NCBI RefSeq assembly: GCF_024623785.1
Contig: NZ_JANKBZ010000002.1
Span: 620,001 to 684,000, forward strand
DNA length: 64,000 bases
Source of the DNA: Archangium lipolyticum
GTDB taxonomy: Bacteria; Myxococcota; Myxococcia; Myxococcales; Myxococcaceae
Direction of reading: 5' to 3'
Part shown: positions 1-8,473 of the stretch, in pieces
Layout: each line of letters begins with the position of its first letter
How positions within the stretch are numbered: position 1 is the first letter of the stretch
Made by a program: the position numbers and the translations under genes
Notes under the pieces: model-generated
Told to the model about the DNA's origin: nothing
The model's database searches: none
The model's input: the letters and a program-made list of their open reading frames with translations, nothing else

Positions 1-904
1 GCAGCACCACCTTGCGGCCGCGCGCCGCGGGAATCTTCCCGTTGAGGAGCGCCGCCAGGCTCACCGCGCCCGCGCCCTCCACCACCGACTTCTCGCGCTC
101 GAGCAGCAGGAGGATGGCGTTGGCGATCTCCTCCTCGTCCACCGTGACGATGTCGTCCACGTAGCGGCGGATCATCTCGAAGGTGTAGTCACCGGGGCGC
201 CTCACCGCGATGCCGTCCGCGATGGTGGTGCCAGCGGGCAGCTCCACCAGCTTCCCCGCGTCCACCGAGGCCTTCATGCTCGCGATGGCCGAGGCCTGCA
301 CGCCGATGACCTTGATGCGCGGGTTGGTCTCCTTGAGCGCGCACGCCACGCCGGAGATGAGCCCGCCACCGCCGATGGGCACCACCACCATGTCCATGTA
401 CGGAATCTGCTCGAGCAGCTCCAGGCCGATGGTGCCCTGGCCCGCGATGACGAGCGGATCATTGAAGGGGTGGACGAAGACGCGGTTCTCGCGGTCCTGG
501 ATGCGCAGGGCCTCGGCATAGGCCTCGTCGAAGTTGGTGCCGTGCAGCACCACCCGGGCGCCGTAGGCGCGCGTGCGCGCGGCCTTGATGAGCGGGGTGC
601 GCTCCGGCATGACGATGGTGGTGTTCACCCCCTGGCGGCCCGAGTGGTAGGCGAGCCCCTGTGCGTGGTTGCCCGCCGAGGCGGCGATGACACCGCGGGC
701 CCGCTCATCCGGCGTGAGGGTGAGCAGCTTGTTGAGGGCGCCTCGCTCCTTGAAGGCGCCGGTGCGCTGCAGGTTCTCCAGCTTGCAGTACAGCGAGGAG
801 CAGTCCGTGATGTCCTTGAACTGCTCCGACCTGGTGCAGGGCGAGCGGTAGACGGCTTCACCGATGCGCTGCTGGGCGTCTTCGATTTGCTGGAGCGTGA
901 CCAT
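1..904 (-). CDS. ilvA: Threonine ammonia-lyase (threonine dehydratase), 3' end outside the window
   Basis: A PLP-dependent fold-type II enzyme that deaminates threonine to 2-oxobutanoate, the entry step to isoleucine or a catabolic step. About 301 residues are visible. They show the PLP lysine motif RTGAFKERGA (Lys52), the SAGNHAQG substrate/PLP loop (about 75-82) and a GGGGLISG phosphate-binding loop (about 173). The C-terminal part, where short myxobacterial versions carry an ACT domain, lies beyond base 1. The start is an ATG at 904. The gene lies 83 bases downstream of gdhA on the same strand, so the two amino-acid enzymes may be co-transcribed. TdcB-type catabolic and IlvA-type biosynthetic enzymes cannot be separated from this part. 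Confidence 0.93.
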   Translation of the reverse strand, partial: MVTLQQIEDAQQRIGEAVYRSPCTRSEQFKDITDCSSLYCKLENLQRTGAFKERGALNKLLTLTPDERARGVIAASAGNHAQGLAYHSGRQGVNTTIVMPERTPLIKAARTRAYGARVVLHGTNFDEAYAEALRIQDRENRVFVHPFNDPLVIAGQGTIGLELLEQIPYMDMVVVPIGGGGLISGVACALKETNPRIKVIGVQASAIASMKASVDAGKLVELPAGTTIADGIAVRRPGDYTFEMIRRYVDDIVTVDEEEIANAILLLLEREKSVVEGAGAVSLAALLNGKIPAARGRKVVL

Positions 905-987
905 GAGCTTGTGTCGCGCCTGATAACCGATGAGGTGCCCGGGCGAAAGAGGAGGGGACTGCGGGCCTGCGTCTGTCCGCCTGCCCG

Positions 988-2217
988 TCAAATACCTCTC
1001 AGTACCGTGGCCTTGCCCACCCGGCCGATGGCCAGGATGAATGCCGCGGTGCGCAACGTCACCTTGCGCGAGCGCGCCAGCTGGGCCACCCGGTCGTAGG
1101 CCTCCTTCATCGTCTTCTCCAGCTCCGCGTTCACCCGGTCCTCCTCCCAGGTGAGGTGCTGGAGATTCTGCACCCACTCGTAGTAGCTGACGGTCACTCC
1201 TCCCGCGTTGGCGAGGATGTCCGGTACCACCAGCACACCGCGCTTCTCGAGCAGCTCGTCGGCCTCGGGGTCCATGGGGCCGTTGGCGCCCTCGATGACG
1301 AGCCGGGCGCGCACCGCGTTGGCGTTGTTGCGGTGCAAAGCATTGCCGAGCGCCGCGGGGATGAGGACGTCACAGTCGGCGGCGAGCACGTCCTCGTTGG
1401 TGCAGGCCTGGCCGCCGCTGAAGCCGGTGACGGTGCCGGTGCGCTTCACGTGCTCGAAGAGGCCGGGGACGTCCAGGCCCTGGGGGTTGAACACGCCGCC
1501 GTACACGTCCGACACGGCCACCACCACGCCACCGTCCTGCCACAAGAGCTGCGCGGTGTGGCTGCCCACGTTGCCGAAGCCCTGGATGGCGAAGCGCGTG
1601 CCCTTCATGGGCAGGCCCGTGTCGCGGAGGATCTCGCGGGTGATGTAGAGCAGCCCGCGCCCGGTGGCCGAGTCTCGGCCCTTGGAGCCGTACAGCTCCG
1701 GGGGCTTGCCGGTGACGACGGCCGGCGAGTGCCCGTGGTAGCGCGAGTACTGGTCCATGATCCACGCCATCACCTGGGGGTTGGTGTTGACGTCGGGGGC
1801 GGCGATGTCGCGGGTGGGACCGATGACGTCTTGAATCTGGTCCACGTACTTGCGGGTGAGACGCTCGATCTCCTTGAAGGAGAGCTGGGTGGGGTCCACC
1901 GCGATGCCGCCCTTGGCGCCGCCGTAGGGCAGGTTCACCACGGCCGTCTTCCACGTCATCAGCGAGGCGAGCGCCACGCACTCCTCCTGGGTGATGGAGG
2001 GGTGGTAGCGCAGGCCGCCCTTCATGGGGCCGCGGCTGTTGTCGTGCTGGATGCGGTAGCCGTGGAAGGTGCGGATCTCCCCGTTGTCGAGCTCGATGGA
2101 GACCTGGACCTTCACCTCGCGGAGAGGGGTGGCGAGCAGGGTCTCGATGCGCTCACCCACGTCCATGATGCGCGCGGCCTTGCGGAAGTAATGGTGGATG
2201 CTGTCGACGGCGTGCAT
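988..2217 (-). CDS. gdhA: Glu/Leu/Phe/Val-family dehydrogenase, glutamate dehydrogenase
   Basis: Oxidative deamination of glutamate to 2-oxoglutarate, or the reverse, in the cytoplasm. The 409 residues match the family length. Visible are the substrate-binding block PMKGGLRYHP (Lys66), Lys90, the catalytic block YGGAKGGI (Lys102) and the dinucleotide loop GFGNVGS (about residue 215). The start is an ATG at 2217. The upstream neighbour is a divergent XRE regulator 62 bases away, which could control this gene. Cofactor preference (NAD or NADP) is not obvious from the sequence. Leucine or phenylalanine dehydrogenase is less likely because those enzymes are shorter. Confidence 0.93.
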   Translation of the reverse strand: MHAVDSIHHYFRKAARIMDVGERIETLLATPLREVKVQVSIELDNGEIRTFHGYRIQHDNSRGPMKGGLRYHPSITQEECVALASLMTWKTAVVNLPYGGAKGGIAVDPTQLSFKEIERLTRKYVDQIQDVIGPTRDIAAPDVNTNPQVMAWIMDQYSRYHGHSPAVVTGKPPELYGSKGRDSATGRGLLYITREILRDTGLPMKGTRFAIQGFGNVGSHTAQLLWQDGGVVVAVSDVYGGVFNPQGLDVPGLFEHVKRTGTVTGFSGGQACTNEDVLAADCDVLIPAALGNALHRNNANAVRARLVIEGANGPMDPEADELLEKRGVLVVPDILANAGGVTVSYYEWVQNLQHLTWEEDRVNAELEKTMKEAYDRVAQLARSRKVTLRTAAFILAIGRVGKATVLRGI

Positions 2218-2279
2218 GGCCGGGATGCTCTCCTGGACGCGAGACCTTAACAGACTGGGTGCGCTAGCATGGGTTCTCG

Positions 2280-2771
2280 ATGCGCTCCAGTTCCCCGTCA
2301 GCCCAGGATGCGAGCGGGCACCTGCAAGGGCTCGCGAAGCGCATCCGTGCCCTGAGGGAGCGGCGGGGGCTGACCCAGGAGGACTTCGCCGCGCGCAGTG
2401 GCATCTCGGTGAGCTTCGCGTCGCTGCTGGAGCGAGGGGAGCGCAGCCCCAGCTACGAGACGCTGGTGCAGGTAGCGGGGGCGCTCCAGGTGCCGTTGGC
2501 GGAGCTCTTCCGGGTGGAGGAGGACGAGGAAGCGGGGGCTCACCGGCTGGTGGAGCTCGTGCGAGCGCACCACCTGACGCGGGCGGAGGTGGACCGGCTG
2601 CTGGCGGTGGCGGAGGCGATGTTCACCGGACGAGCGCCCGGAGAGCGGCCCATGGAGGAGGCGCCGCGCTGCAAGGAGCCGGACTGCGGGAAGCCGGTCC
2701 TGGCGAAGGAACTCTGTGTCGCGCACTACCACCGGGCACGCCGGGCGAAGCCGGCGAAACCCTCACCCTGA
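2280..2771 (+). CDS. XRE-family transcriptional regulator with C-terminal zinc knuckle
   Basis: A 163-residue DNA-binding protein. Residues about 15-80 form a classic Cro/cI helix-turn-helix (core GLTQEDFAARSGISVSFAS, then ERGERSPSYETL). An acidic linker and a helical segment follow. The tail (131-152) has Cys131-x4-Cys136-x9-Cys146-x2-His149 followed by YHRARR. That matches the small zinc finger found at the ends of many phage and bacterial proteins, which suggests metal binding. It is divergent from gdhA with only 62 bases between starts, so local autoregulation or control of gdhA is plausible. No effector domain is visible. A REP-like palindrome follows the stop. Confidence 0.88.
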   Translation: MRSSSPSAQDASGHLQGLAKRIRALRERRGLTQEDFAARSGISVSFASLLERGERSPSYETLVQVAGALQVPLAELFRVEEDEEAGAHRLVELVRAHHLTRAEVDRLLAVAEAMFTGRAPGERPMEEAPRCKEPDCGKPVLAKELCVAHYHRARRAKPAKPSP

Positions 2772-2827
2772 CCCTCGGGTTTCGACCCTCTCCCTCTGGG
2801 AGAGGGCCGGGGTGAGGGTATTCGACC
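2759..2827. repeat. REP-like palindromic element, copy 1
   Basis: A nested GC-rich palindrome: outer arms of the CCCTCACCC/GGGTGAGGG type and an inner CCCTCTCCC-tct-GGGAGAGGG hairpin, followed by a GGTATTCGA tail. The same core occurs at 19231-19270 and 62731-62770. It lies between a plus-strand stop and the 3' end of a minus-strand gene, so it may also act as a bidirectional terminator. Confidence 0.85.
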
Positions 2828-2861
2828 CCGTGCTCCCCGGCTGGGTGCCATACCCGCCGGC

Positions 2862-5288
2862 TTACCGGCGCCGGGCCCGCTCCAGCTTCAGCGTCTTCTC
2901 GCCGTGCTGCTTGCCGTTGAGGGCCTCGAAGGCGGGCACGTCCTCGTCGGCGATGAAGACGTACGCGTAGGTGGGCTTGAGCTCCACGCGCTGCACCTTG
3001 CCCGCCGGGGCGCCCAGTCCCTCCAGGGCGCTGGTGAGGGCGGCCTCATCCAGCCCGTCGGAGCGGCCCAGACCGACCCACAGGCGCGCCTGGCCGGGCA
3101 CCTCGGGCGTGGACTCCTGGCGCTCGGGGCGGGGCGGGCGCTCGCGGAAGCCGCGGGGCTTGTGCCGATCCACCTTCAGGGCCTTCTCGCCGTGCTGCTT
3201 GCCGTCGAGTGCCTCGAAGGCCTGCGCCTCCTCCTCGGGCACGTAGGCGTAGCCGTAGTGGGGGCGGAGCACCGCCTTGTTCACCTTGCCCGCGGGGGCG
3301 CCAGCGGCCTCCAGGGCGGCGATGAACTTCGCCTCGTCGAGGCCGTCGTCCATGCCCAGGTTGAACTTCAGCTTCACCTCGCCGGGGCCGGCGTCGGGCG
3401 AGGGAGGCGGCCGGTTGGGGTCTCGCTCGCCCCGGGGCCGGCTCTTCTCCACCTTCAGCGCCTTGTCCTTGTACGGCTTGCCGGTGAGGGCCTCGAAGGC
3501 GGCCAGGTCCTCCTGGGCGATGAAGACATAGGCGAAGCCCGGCTTGAGATCGGCCCGCACCACCTTGTTGGCGGGGGCGCCGGCCTCCTCCAGGGCGGTG
3601 ACGATGCTGCCGGGGCCCAGGCCGTCATCGGTGCCCAGGTTGACCCACAGCTTCACCTCGCCAGGGGCGGCCTCCTGCGCCGCGGGGCCACGCTCGCCGC
3701 GCTCCCGGCGGCGCCTGTCGCCACGCTCCCCGCGCTCGCCACGCTCACGCGACTCGCCGGACGGCTCCGCGCGGCCCTCCCGGCGCTCCTCGCGGCGGGG
3801 CTTGTCCCTGTCCCGCTCCCTGTCGCGAGGACGCTCGCCGCGCTCGCGCTCCTTGCGGCGGCCCTCGGGCTTGCCGCGCTCCTGCTGCGGCTCGCGCTCG
3901 GTCTCTCCGGCGGCCTGGGCCTTCTCCATGCGCAGGTGGCTGAAGAAGTACTTGAGCAGGAAGGCGACGAGGTCATCCGCGTCCGCCCGTCCCTTGATCT
4001 GGGCGGCCAGGGGGAGGAAGCCCTCGAAGATGGAGCCGGAGGCGGCCTCGCGGATTTCGCGCACGTGGCGCTCGGCCCACAGGCGCATGGCCTCCTCGGG
4101 GGCGGGCATCTCGCGCTTCTCGAACTTGATGCCGAACTTCTTCTCCAGCACGGAGTAGGTGGCCAGCTCGCGGCCGGAGAAGAGGTTGATGGCGGTGCCC
4201 TTGTTGCCGATGCGGCCGGTGCGGCCCACCCGGTGCAGGTAGACGGCCGGGTCCTCGGGCAGCGAGTAGTTGATGACGTACTCGAGGCCGGAGATGTCGA
4301 TGCCGCGCGCCGCGATGTCCGTGGCGACCATGAAGGCCACCTCGCCGCGCTTCACCTTGCCCATCACCCGCTCGCGCTCCTTCTGCGGCAGGTCGCCGTT
4401 GAGCAGGTCCGCGTCGAAGCCGTTGCGGTTGAGCACCGCCGTCACCAGCGCCGTGTCATCCCGCGTGTTGCAGAAGATGATGGCGTTGTGCGGCTCCTCC
4501 GCCTCCAGCACGTAGATGAGGTTGCGCGGCTTGGGGAAGGCGTCCGACACGTCGTAGCGGATGTGGTGGATGTGCTCGACGGTGAAGACGTCGCCGGAGA
4601 GCAGCAGCGTCTCGGCGTTGGTGGTGTAGCGGGCAATCAGGTTCTGGATGTCCGTGGGCACCGTGGCGCTGAAGAGCAGCACCTGCCGGTCCTTGGGAAG
4701 CCGGTCGAGGATGCGCGTCACTTCCTCGTAGAAGCCCTGGTTGAGCATCTCGTCGGCTTCGTCGAGCACCGCGTGGGAGCAGGCCTCGAGCTTGAGGTTG
4801 CCGCGGTTGATGTGGTCGAACACGCGGCCGGGGGTGCCGACGATGATCTGCGTGCCCTCCTCGAGCGCGTCCTCCTGCTGCTTCATGGAGGCGCCGCCGT
4901 AGATGGCCGCGACCTTGACGCCCTTGTGCTTGCCCAGGGCGGAGAGCTCCTCGGACACCTGGAGGGCCAGCTCGCGGGTGGGGCAGAGGATGAGGGCGCG
5001 CACGCGCTTGTCCTCGGCGGAAATCTTCTCGAGCAGGGGCAGGCCGAAGGCGGCCGTCTTGCCCGTGCCCGTCTTGCTACGGACAATGAGATCCCTCCCC
5101 TCCATGACGGGCCGGAAGGCCTTGGCCTGGACGGGGGTAGGGTGGGTGTAACCGCGCTCCGTGATGCCGCGCCGTAGGGGCTCGGAGAGGTTCAGGTCAT
5201 CGAAGCTGACGTCCGCGACGTACTCGGCGGGGCGGGTCGGGGCTTCGGCAGTGGTTTCCGGCTGCTCCGGAGGTTGAATGTCGCTCAT
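2862..5288 (-). CDS. DEAD-box RNA helicase with three tandem DbpA-like RNA-binding domains
   Basis: An ATP-dependent RNA helicase of about 808 residues; DeaD/CsdA and DbpA are the nearest well-known relatives. The core (about 30-400) shows SKTGTGKT (Walker A), PTRELA, TPGRV, LDEAD (176-180), SAT (208-210), ATDIAARGID and HRVGRTGR (353-360). Residues about 455-540 are a highly charged Arg/Glu linker. From about 544 to the end there are three copies of a roughly 75-residue unit starting GEVKLWVNLG, GEVKLKFNLG and GQARLWVGLG. Each contains a DDGL/SDGL block and ends in FEAL-G-K and ALKV or TLKL. They resemble the DbpA RNA-binding domain, of which DbpA has one. The ATG at 5288 is preferred to the TTG one codon earlier. 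It is divergent from the sigma gene. Likely roles are ribosome assembly or cold-shock RNA remodelling. Confidence 0.92.
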   Translation of the reverse strand: MSDIQPPEQPETTAEAPTRPAEYVADVSFDDLNLSEPLRRGITERGYTHPTPVQAKAFRPVMEGRDLIVRSKTGTGKTAAFGLPLLEKISAEDKRVRALILCPTRELALQVSEELSALGKHKGVKVAAIYGGASMKQQEDALEEGTQIIVGTPGRVFDHINRGNLKLEACSHAVLDEADEMLNQGFYEEVTRILDRLPKDRQVLLFSATVPTDIQNLIARYTTNAETLLLSGDVFTVEHIHHIRYDVSDAFPKPRNLIYVLEAEEPHNAIIFCNTRDDTALVTAVLNRNGFDADLLNGDLPQKERERVMGKVKRGEVAFMVATDIAARGIDISGLEYVINYSLPEDPAVYLHRVGRTGRIGNKGTAINLFSGRELATYSVLEKKFGIKFEKREMPAPEEAMRLWAERHVREIREAASGSIFEGFLPLAAQIKGRADADDLVAFLLKYFFSHLRMEKAQAAGETEREPQQERGKPEGRRKERERGERPRDRERDRDKPRREERREGRAEPSGESRERGERGERGDRRRRERGERGPAAQEAAPGEVKLWVNLGTDDGLGPGSIVTALEEAGAPANKVVRADLKPGFAYVFIAQEDLAAFEALTGKPYKDKALKVEKSRPRGERDPNRPPPSPDAGPGEVKLKFNLGMDDGLDEAKFIAALEAAGAPAGKVNKAVLRPHYGYAYVPEEEAQAFEALDGKQHGEKALKVDRHKPRGFRERPPRPERQESTPEVPGQARLWVGLGRSDGLDEAALTSALEGLGAPAGKVQRVELKPTYAYVFIADEDVPAFEALNGKQHGEKTLKLERARRR

Positions 5289-5292
5289 CAAG

Positions 5293-5311
5293 GCAGGGGC
5301 ATAACCCCTGC
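5293..5311. promoter_or_regulatory. Perfect inverted repeat between the helicase and sigma genes
   Basis: GCAGGGG-CATAA-CCCCTGC, two 7-base perfect arms. It starts 5 bases upstream of the helicase ATG inside a 69-base divergent intergenic region. It could be an operator shared by both genes or a 5' hairpin in the helicase mRNA. It does not match the CIRCE element of heat-shock operons. Confidence 0.5.
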
Positions 5312-5357
5312 ATTACCCTCTGGCAACAATCGGCTCACTTTGCATAAGGAACTCCCC

Positions 5358-6449
5358 ATGGCGAATGGGAGGAAGAAAACGGGAGGTACGGCAACCCGGA
5401 CCCGGGCGAAGCGTCCGGCCGCGGCCCCGCCCCCCGAGGAAGCAGAGGTCGTGGAGGCGGAATCCTCCGAGCCGGAACCGGACGCCCTGGAGCCGGCCCC
5501 CGAGGAGCTGGAGGAGGTGGAGGCCGAGGTGGAGGAGGTCCCCCAGGTGCCCGCCAGGGCCCTGGTGAAGGCCAGCGAGACGGGGCTGGCCCGGGCCGAC
5601 CCCCTCCAGGCGTACATGGCCGAGGTGACGCGCCACCCGCTGCTCACCCGGGAGGAGGAGACGGCGCTCGCCCGGCGCTACCGGGACACGGGTGACGTGC
5701 AGGCGGCCTACCGGCTGGTGGCGGCCAACCTGCGACTGGTGGTGAAGCTGGCCCACGAGTACCACCGCAACCCGCTGTCCCTGCTGGACCTGGTGCAGGA
5801 GGGCAACATCGGGCTGATGCAGGCGGTGAAGAAGTACGATCCGGAGCGGGGGGTGAAGCTCAGCTCCTACGCCGCATGGTGGATACGCGCCTACATCCTG
5901 CGTTACATCATGGACAACTGGAAGATGGTGAAGCTGGGGACGACGGAGGCCCAGCGGAAGCTCTTCTTCAAGTTGCGTCAGGAGCAGGACAAGTTGATGG
6001 CGCAGGGCTTCGAGGTGACGCCGAAGATGCTGGCCGAGCGCCTCAACGTCACCGAGCAGGACGTGGTGGAGATGGACCAGCGGCTGGGTCACGACGAGAT
6101 GTCGTTGGACGCGCCGGTGGGGGGAGAGGACTCGTCGGCGACGCGGATGGACCGTTTCCTGCCGTCGGCGGCGCAGGGGGCCGATGAGCGGCTGGGCAAC
6201 GAGCAGCTCAAGGCGCTCTTCCGGGAGAAGCTGGGGGAGTTCGCGAAGTCGTTGGAGGGCAAGGAGCGGTTCATCTTCGAGAACCGGCTCATCGCGGACG
6301 AGCCGCTGACGCTTCAGGACATCGGTGACAAGTACGGGGTGAGTCGCGAGCGGGCGAGGCAGATAGAGGCCGCGCTCATCAACCGGATGCGCGACTACAT
6401 GCGCGAGCACATTCCGGACTTCGATCTGGTGGCGGTGCCGAAGGGATGA
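5358..6449 (+). CDS. RpoH-like (sigma-32 family) RNA polymerase sigma factor
   Basis: An alternative sigma factor of 363 residues from the ATG at 5358, which has an AAGGA ribosome site. An in-frame upstream start would add 28 residues but lacks a site. Residues 1-80 are an unusual acidic Glu/Pro-rich extension. Region 2 shows NLRLVVKLAHEYH, DLVQEGNIGLMQAVKKYDPE and SSYAAWWIRAYILRYIMDN. Next comes the RpoH box QRKLFFKLRQ. Region 4 ends with DIGDKYGVSRERARQIE. Myxococcus xanthus has several such sigma-32-like factors (SigB, SigC) used in development and stress, so the exact role cannot be assigned. A DEAD-box helicase is divergent from it. Confidence 0.92.
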   Translation: MANGRKKTGGTATRTRAKRPAAAPPPEEAEVVEAESSEPEPDALEPAPEELEEVEAEVEEVPQVPARALVKASETGLARADPLQAYMAEVTRHPLLTREEETALARRYRDTGDVQAAYRLVAANLRLVVKLAHEYHRNPLSLLDLVQEGNIGLMQAVKKYDPERGVKLSSYAAWWIRAYILRYIMDNWKMVKLGTTEAQRKLFFKLRQEQDKLMAQGFEVTPKMLAERLNVTEQDVVEMDQRLGHDEMSLDAPVGGEDSSATRMDRFLPSAAQGADERLGNEQLKALFREKLGEFAKSLEGKERFIFENRLIADEPLTLQDIGDKYGVSRERARQIEAALINRMRDYMREHIPDFDLVAVPKG

Positions 6450-6478
6450 AGTGGGTGGGGAGGTGGGGGCGCGGACCC

Positions 6479-6895
6479 TCACCCCTCCCGGCGGGCCACG
6501 TGGAGCAGCCACGAGACGTATTGGCTGAGCGGGGTCCGCTCGGGGGCGAGGTCGTTGGCGCCCTGCCACTCGAAGCCGAAGAACCCGCGCTGCTGCTCCC
6601 CGTTGTCACGCATGAAGAGACGGGGGCGCGAGCCCGCTGGCAGCGGGTCGAGGTGCGAGGGCGTGTCGTTCAACTCCAGCGCGTTCTTCAATCGCAGCCA
6701 GCGCTCCTTGAGCGGGGGATGGCTGGAATAGAGATAGACGCGAAGGACACCATTGTGGAGCGCGTCGACGCCGATGTACTGCCTCGTGCCGATGCGCACG
6801 GTCCGGTAGGGCGTGTCGCCGCCGGTTTTCGCTCCTGGAGCGGCGCCGGGCCGCAGGAGCCCCTCCGTCCATGTCAGGAACGTTTCGCGATCCAT
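6479..6895 (-). CDS. Hypothetical protein
   Basis: 138 residues from the ATG at 6895, which follows an AGAGGGAG purine run; a GTG at 6919 would add eight residues. No family is recognised. It is rich in charged and aromatic residues (RWLRLKNALEL, RGFFGFEWQGAND), with no signal peptide or membrane segment, so probably a soluble cytoplasmic protein. It converges with the sigma gene across 29 bases. The upstream region, 6896-7026, is locally AT-richer than its surroundings and likely holds its promoter. Codon use is typical of the window. Confidence 0.7.
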   Translation of the reverse strand: MDRETFLTWTEGLLRPGAAPGAKTGGDTPYRTVRIGTRQYIGVDALHNGVLRVYLYSSHPPLKERWLRLKNALELNDTPSHLDPLPAGSRPRLFMRDNGEQQRGFFGFEWQGANDLAPERTPLSQYVSWLLHVARREG

Positions 6896-7026
6896 GAGCT
6901 CCCTCTGGGCTCGGTCCACCTCATGACTTTGGAGGTGATGATGAAAAACGGGAATATACTACTTCCGGAGTTCACCGATTGCCACAAGGGAGTGTCTGGG
7001 TGGGAGCTCCTGGCCAGGCGGTCCCG

Positions 7027-7425
7027 CTACCGTGCCGGGTCGCGCCGGTGGCGGCCCCGGAAGTGCCGGTCGAGGTAGTCCTCCACCTCGGGCCCACGCG
7101 CCTCGCCCGTGGCGGCGAGCAGCGCATGGGCTCCATCCACCACCGAGAGCGCCTCCTCGAGGGACACCTCGCCCTCGGAGAGCGCGGAGAAGAGCTGGCA
7201 GTGGTAGCGGCGGCAGCCCTCGGGGCGCTCGGCGTAGGCGGTGCACCGTCGCCCATCCAGCGCGGCGCAGCGCTGCGGGAGCACGGACCTTCCATCCTCT
7301 CGCTCCCTCACCGGCAGGCCGAGGGCCTTCAACGGGGCGACCTCGCCCGGCCGGAGTGGCACGTGGGTGAAGAGCGTGCCGTCGCAGCACAGGCCACAGC
7401 GCAGGCAGAGCGTGGAGAGGGGCAT
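7027..7425 (-). CDS. YkgJ-family cysteine cluster protein
   Basis: 132 residues with the family signature CLRCGLCCDGTLF near the N-terminus (residues 7-19), followed by cysteines in QRCAALDGRRC and EGCRRYHCQLF. These proteins are thought to bind zinc or an Fe-S cluster through the conserved cysteines; their reaction is unknown in most cases. The start is the ATG at 7425. The gene stands alone between unrelated genes on the same strand, and its last residues are Arg/His-rich. The family call is firm but says little about function. Confidence 0.86.
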   Translation of the reverse strand: MPLSTLCLRCGLCCDGTLFTHVPLRPGEVAPLKALGLPVREREDGRSVLPQRCAALDGRRCTAYAERPEGCRRYHCQLFSALSEGEVSLEEALSVVDGAHALLAATGEARGPEVEDYLDRHFRGRHRRDPAR

Positions 7426-7506
7426 GGGGGCGCGTCGACTCCGGGGAGCGGGGAGCCCCCTTGCTAGTGGTGGACGACCCGCCGGGCAAGGGCCGCGCCG
7501 TACGCC

Positions 7507-8364
7507 CTATTTCTTGTAGTCGCGGAATGTCGCGACCTCCTCCATCCGGGCGTCGGCATAACCCCAGTGCTCGACGTCCACATTGTACTGCCCCTTGGCG
7601 ATCAACATTCCCCGGCAGAGCTTCTTCTTCTCGGGCTCGTTGTGCTGGTTGCGGGCGCGCTCGAGCAGCTCGTCCCAGACCCAGCGGGGCACGTGGTCGC
7701 GCTGGCCCGGGTAGCTGAAGCGGTAGAAGGTCAGGTGGGCCAGGAGCACCTCCCAATGCGGGTCGAACCGCATCATCAGGTGCTTCCAATCCATCTGCTT
7801 GCCGCGGGCGAGGATGAGGTGGTTGATGTCCGTGCCGTCGAAGCGCTCGCGCTCACAGACGAACGCCTTGGACCAGATGATGTCCTCGGGCGGTGCCACG
7901 AGGATGGGCAGCCCGTGGATGACGCCCGGGTGGGCGGCGTCGATCCAATGGTCGTCCACGATGGCGACGCCGTTGCCCGAGCTGAAGATGAGGTCGGCGA
8001 AGTACTCGTCATTGGCGTAGGCCTTCGCGATCCACACCGGATCATGCATCTTCGTCTGGAAGCCCATGCTCCCCAGGGCTTCCATCGCGCGCTCCACGTG
8101 CTCGCGCTTGAGGAAGAGGTCCAGATCCTTCGTGTCGCGGTAGATGCCCGTGTACAGGTGGAGCGCGTAGGCGCCCGCCACCACGAAGGGAATCTCCGCG
8201 TTCTTGAGCGTGCTCAGCGCCAGCAGGTGCGCGCCCCGCTCGATGGGGGGACGCTGATCCGCCTGCATGGGAGGTGGCGCCTTGCTCGGCCTGCTCTCCT
8301 GCTCGTGAGCTGCCTGCTTGCTGTCCTGCGTGTGCGGCAGCTTGTCGGTCTCTTGAACATTCAT
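7507..8364 (-). CDS. Nucleotidyltransferase-fold protein
   Basis: 285 residues. The first 40 are polar and probably disordered. Then comes a minimal nucleotidyltransferase signature: VVAGAYALHLYTGIYR followed by DTKDLDLFL, with the metal-binding pair Asp80/Asp82. The rest matches the shape of AbiEii/MNT-like transferases seen in many myxobacteria. It would transfer a nucleotide to an unknown protein or small-molecule target. No HEPN, AbiEi or other toxin-antitoxin partner is adjacent, so a defence role is not supported. The start is the ATG at 8364. Confidence 0.8.
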   Translation of the reverse strand: MNVQETDKLPHTQDSKQAAHEQESRPSKAPPPMQADQRPPIERGAHLLALSTLKNAEIPFVVAGAYALHLYTGIYRDTKDLDLFLKREHVERAMEALGSMGFQTKMHDPVWIAKAYANDEYFADLIFSSGNGVAIVDDHWIDAAHPGVIHGLPILVAPPEDIIWSKAFVCERERFDGTDINHLILARGKQMDWKHLMMRFDPHWEVLLAHLTFYRFSYPGQRDHVPRWVWDELLERARNQHNEPEKKKLCRGMLIAKGQYNVDVEHWGYADARMEEVATFRDYKK

Positions 8365-8473
8365 GGCACGCCCTCGGTGTCCTGCCAGGGAGGTTAGGTT
8401 CGGGGGCAGCCGGGGGGCAGGTCAGCGGACGGTGCACCAGCCCGGTCGGCTGCTTCCCAGACGAGGAGGGACG

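Noticed and set aside
2904-5177. A 757-residue open frame antisense to the RNA helicase
   Set aside because: Composition is Leu/Gly/Val/Ala/His-rich nonsense typical of the mirror of GC-rich coding DNA. The helicase on the other strand has all its motifs.
5318-5345. Sigma-54 promoter ahead of the RpoH-like gene (TGGCA ... TTGCAT)
   Set aside because: The GG-GC spacing is about twice the required 10 bases.
7507-8364. Nucleotidyltransferase as part of an AbiE or MNT/HEPN toxin-antitoxin pair
   Set aside because: No HEPN, AbiEi or other partner gene is adjacent. The neighbours are a Cys-cluster protein and a small basic unknown.
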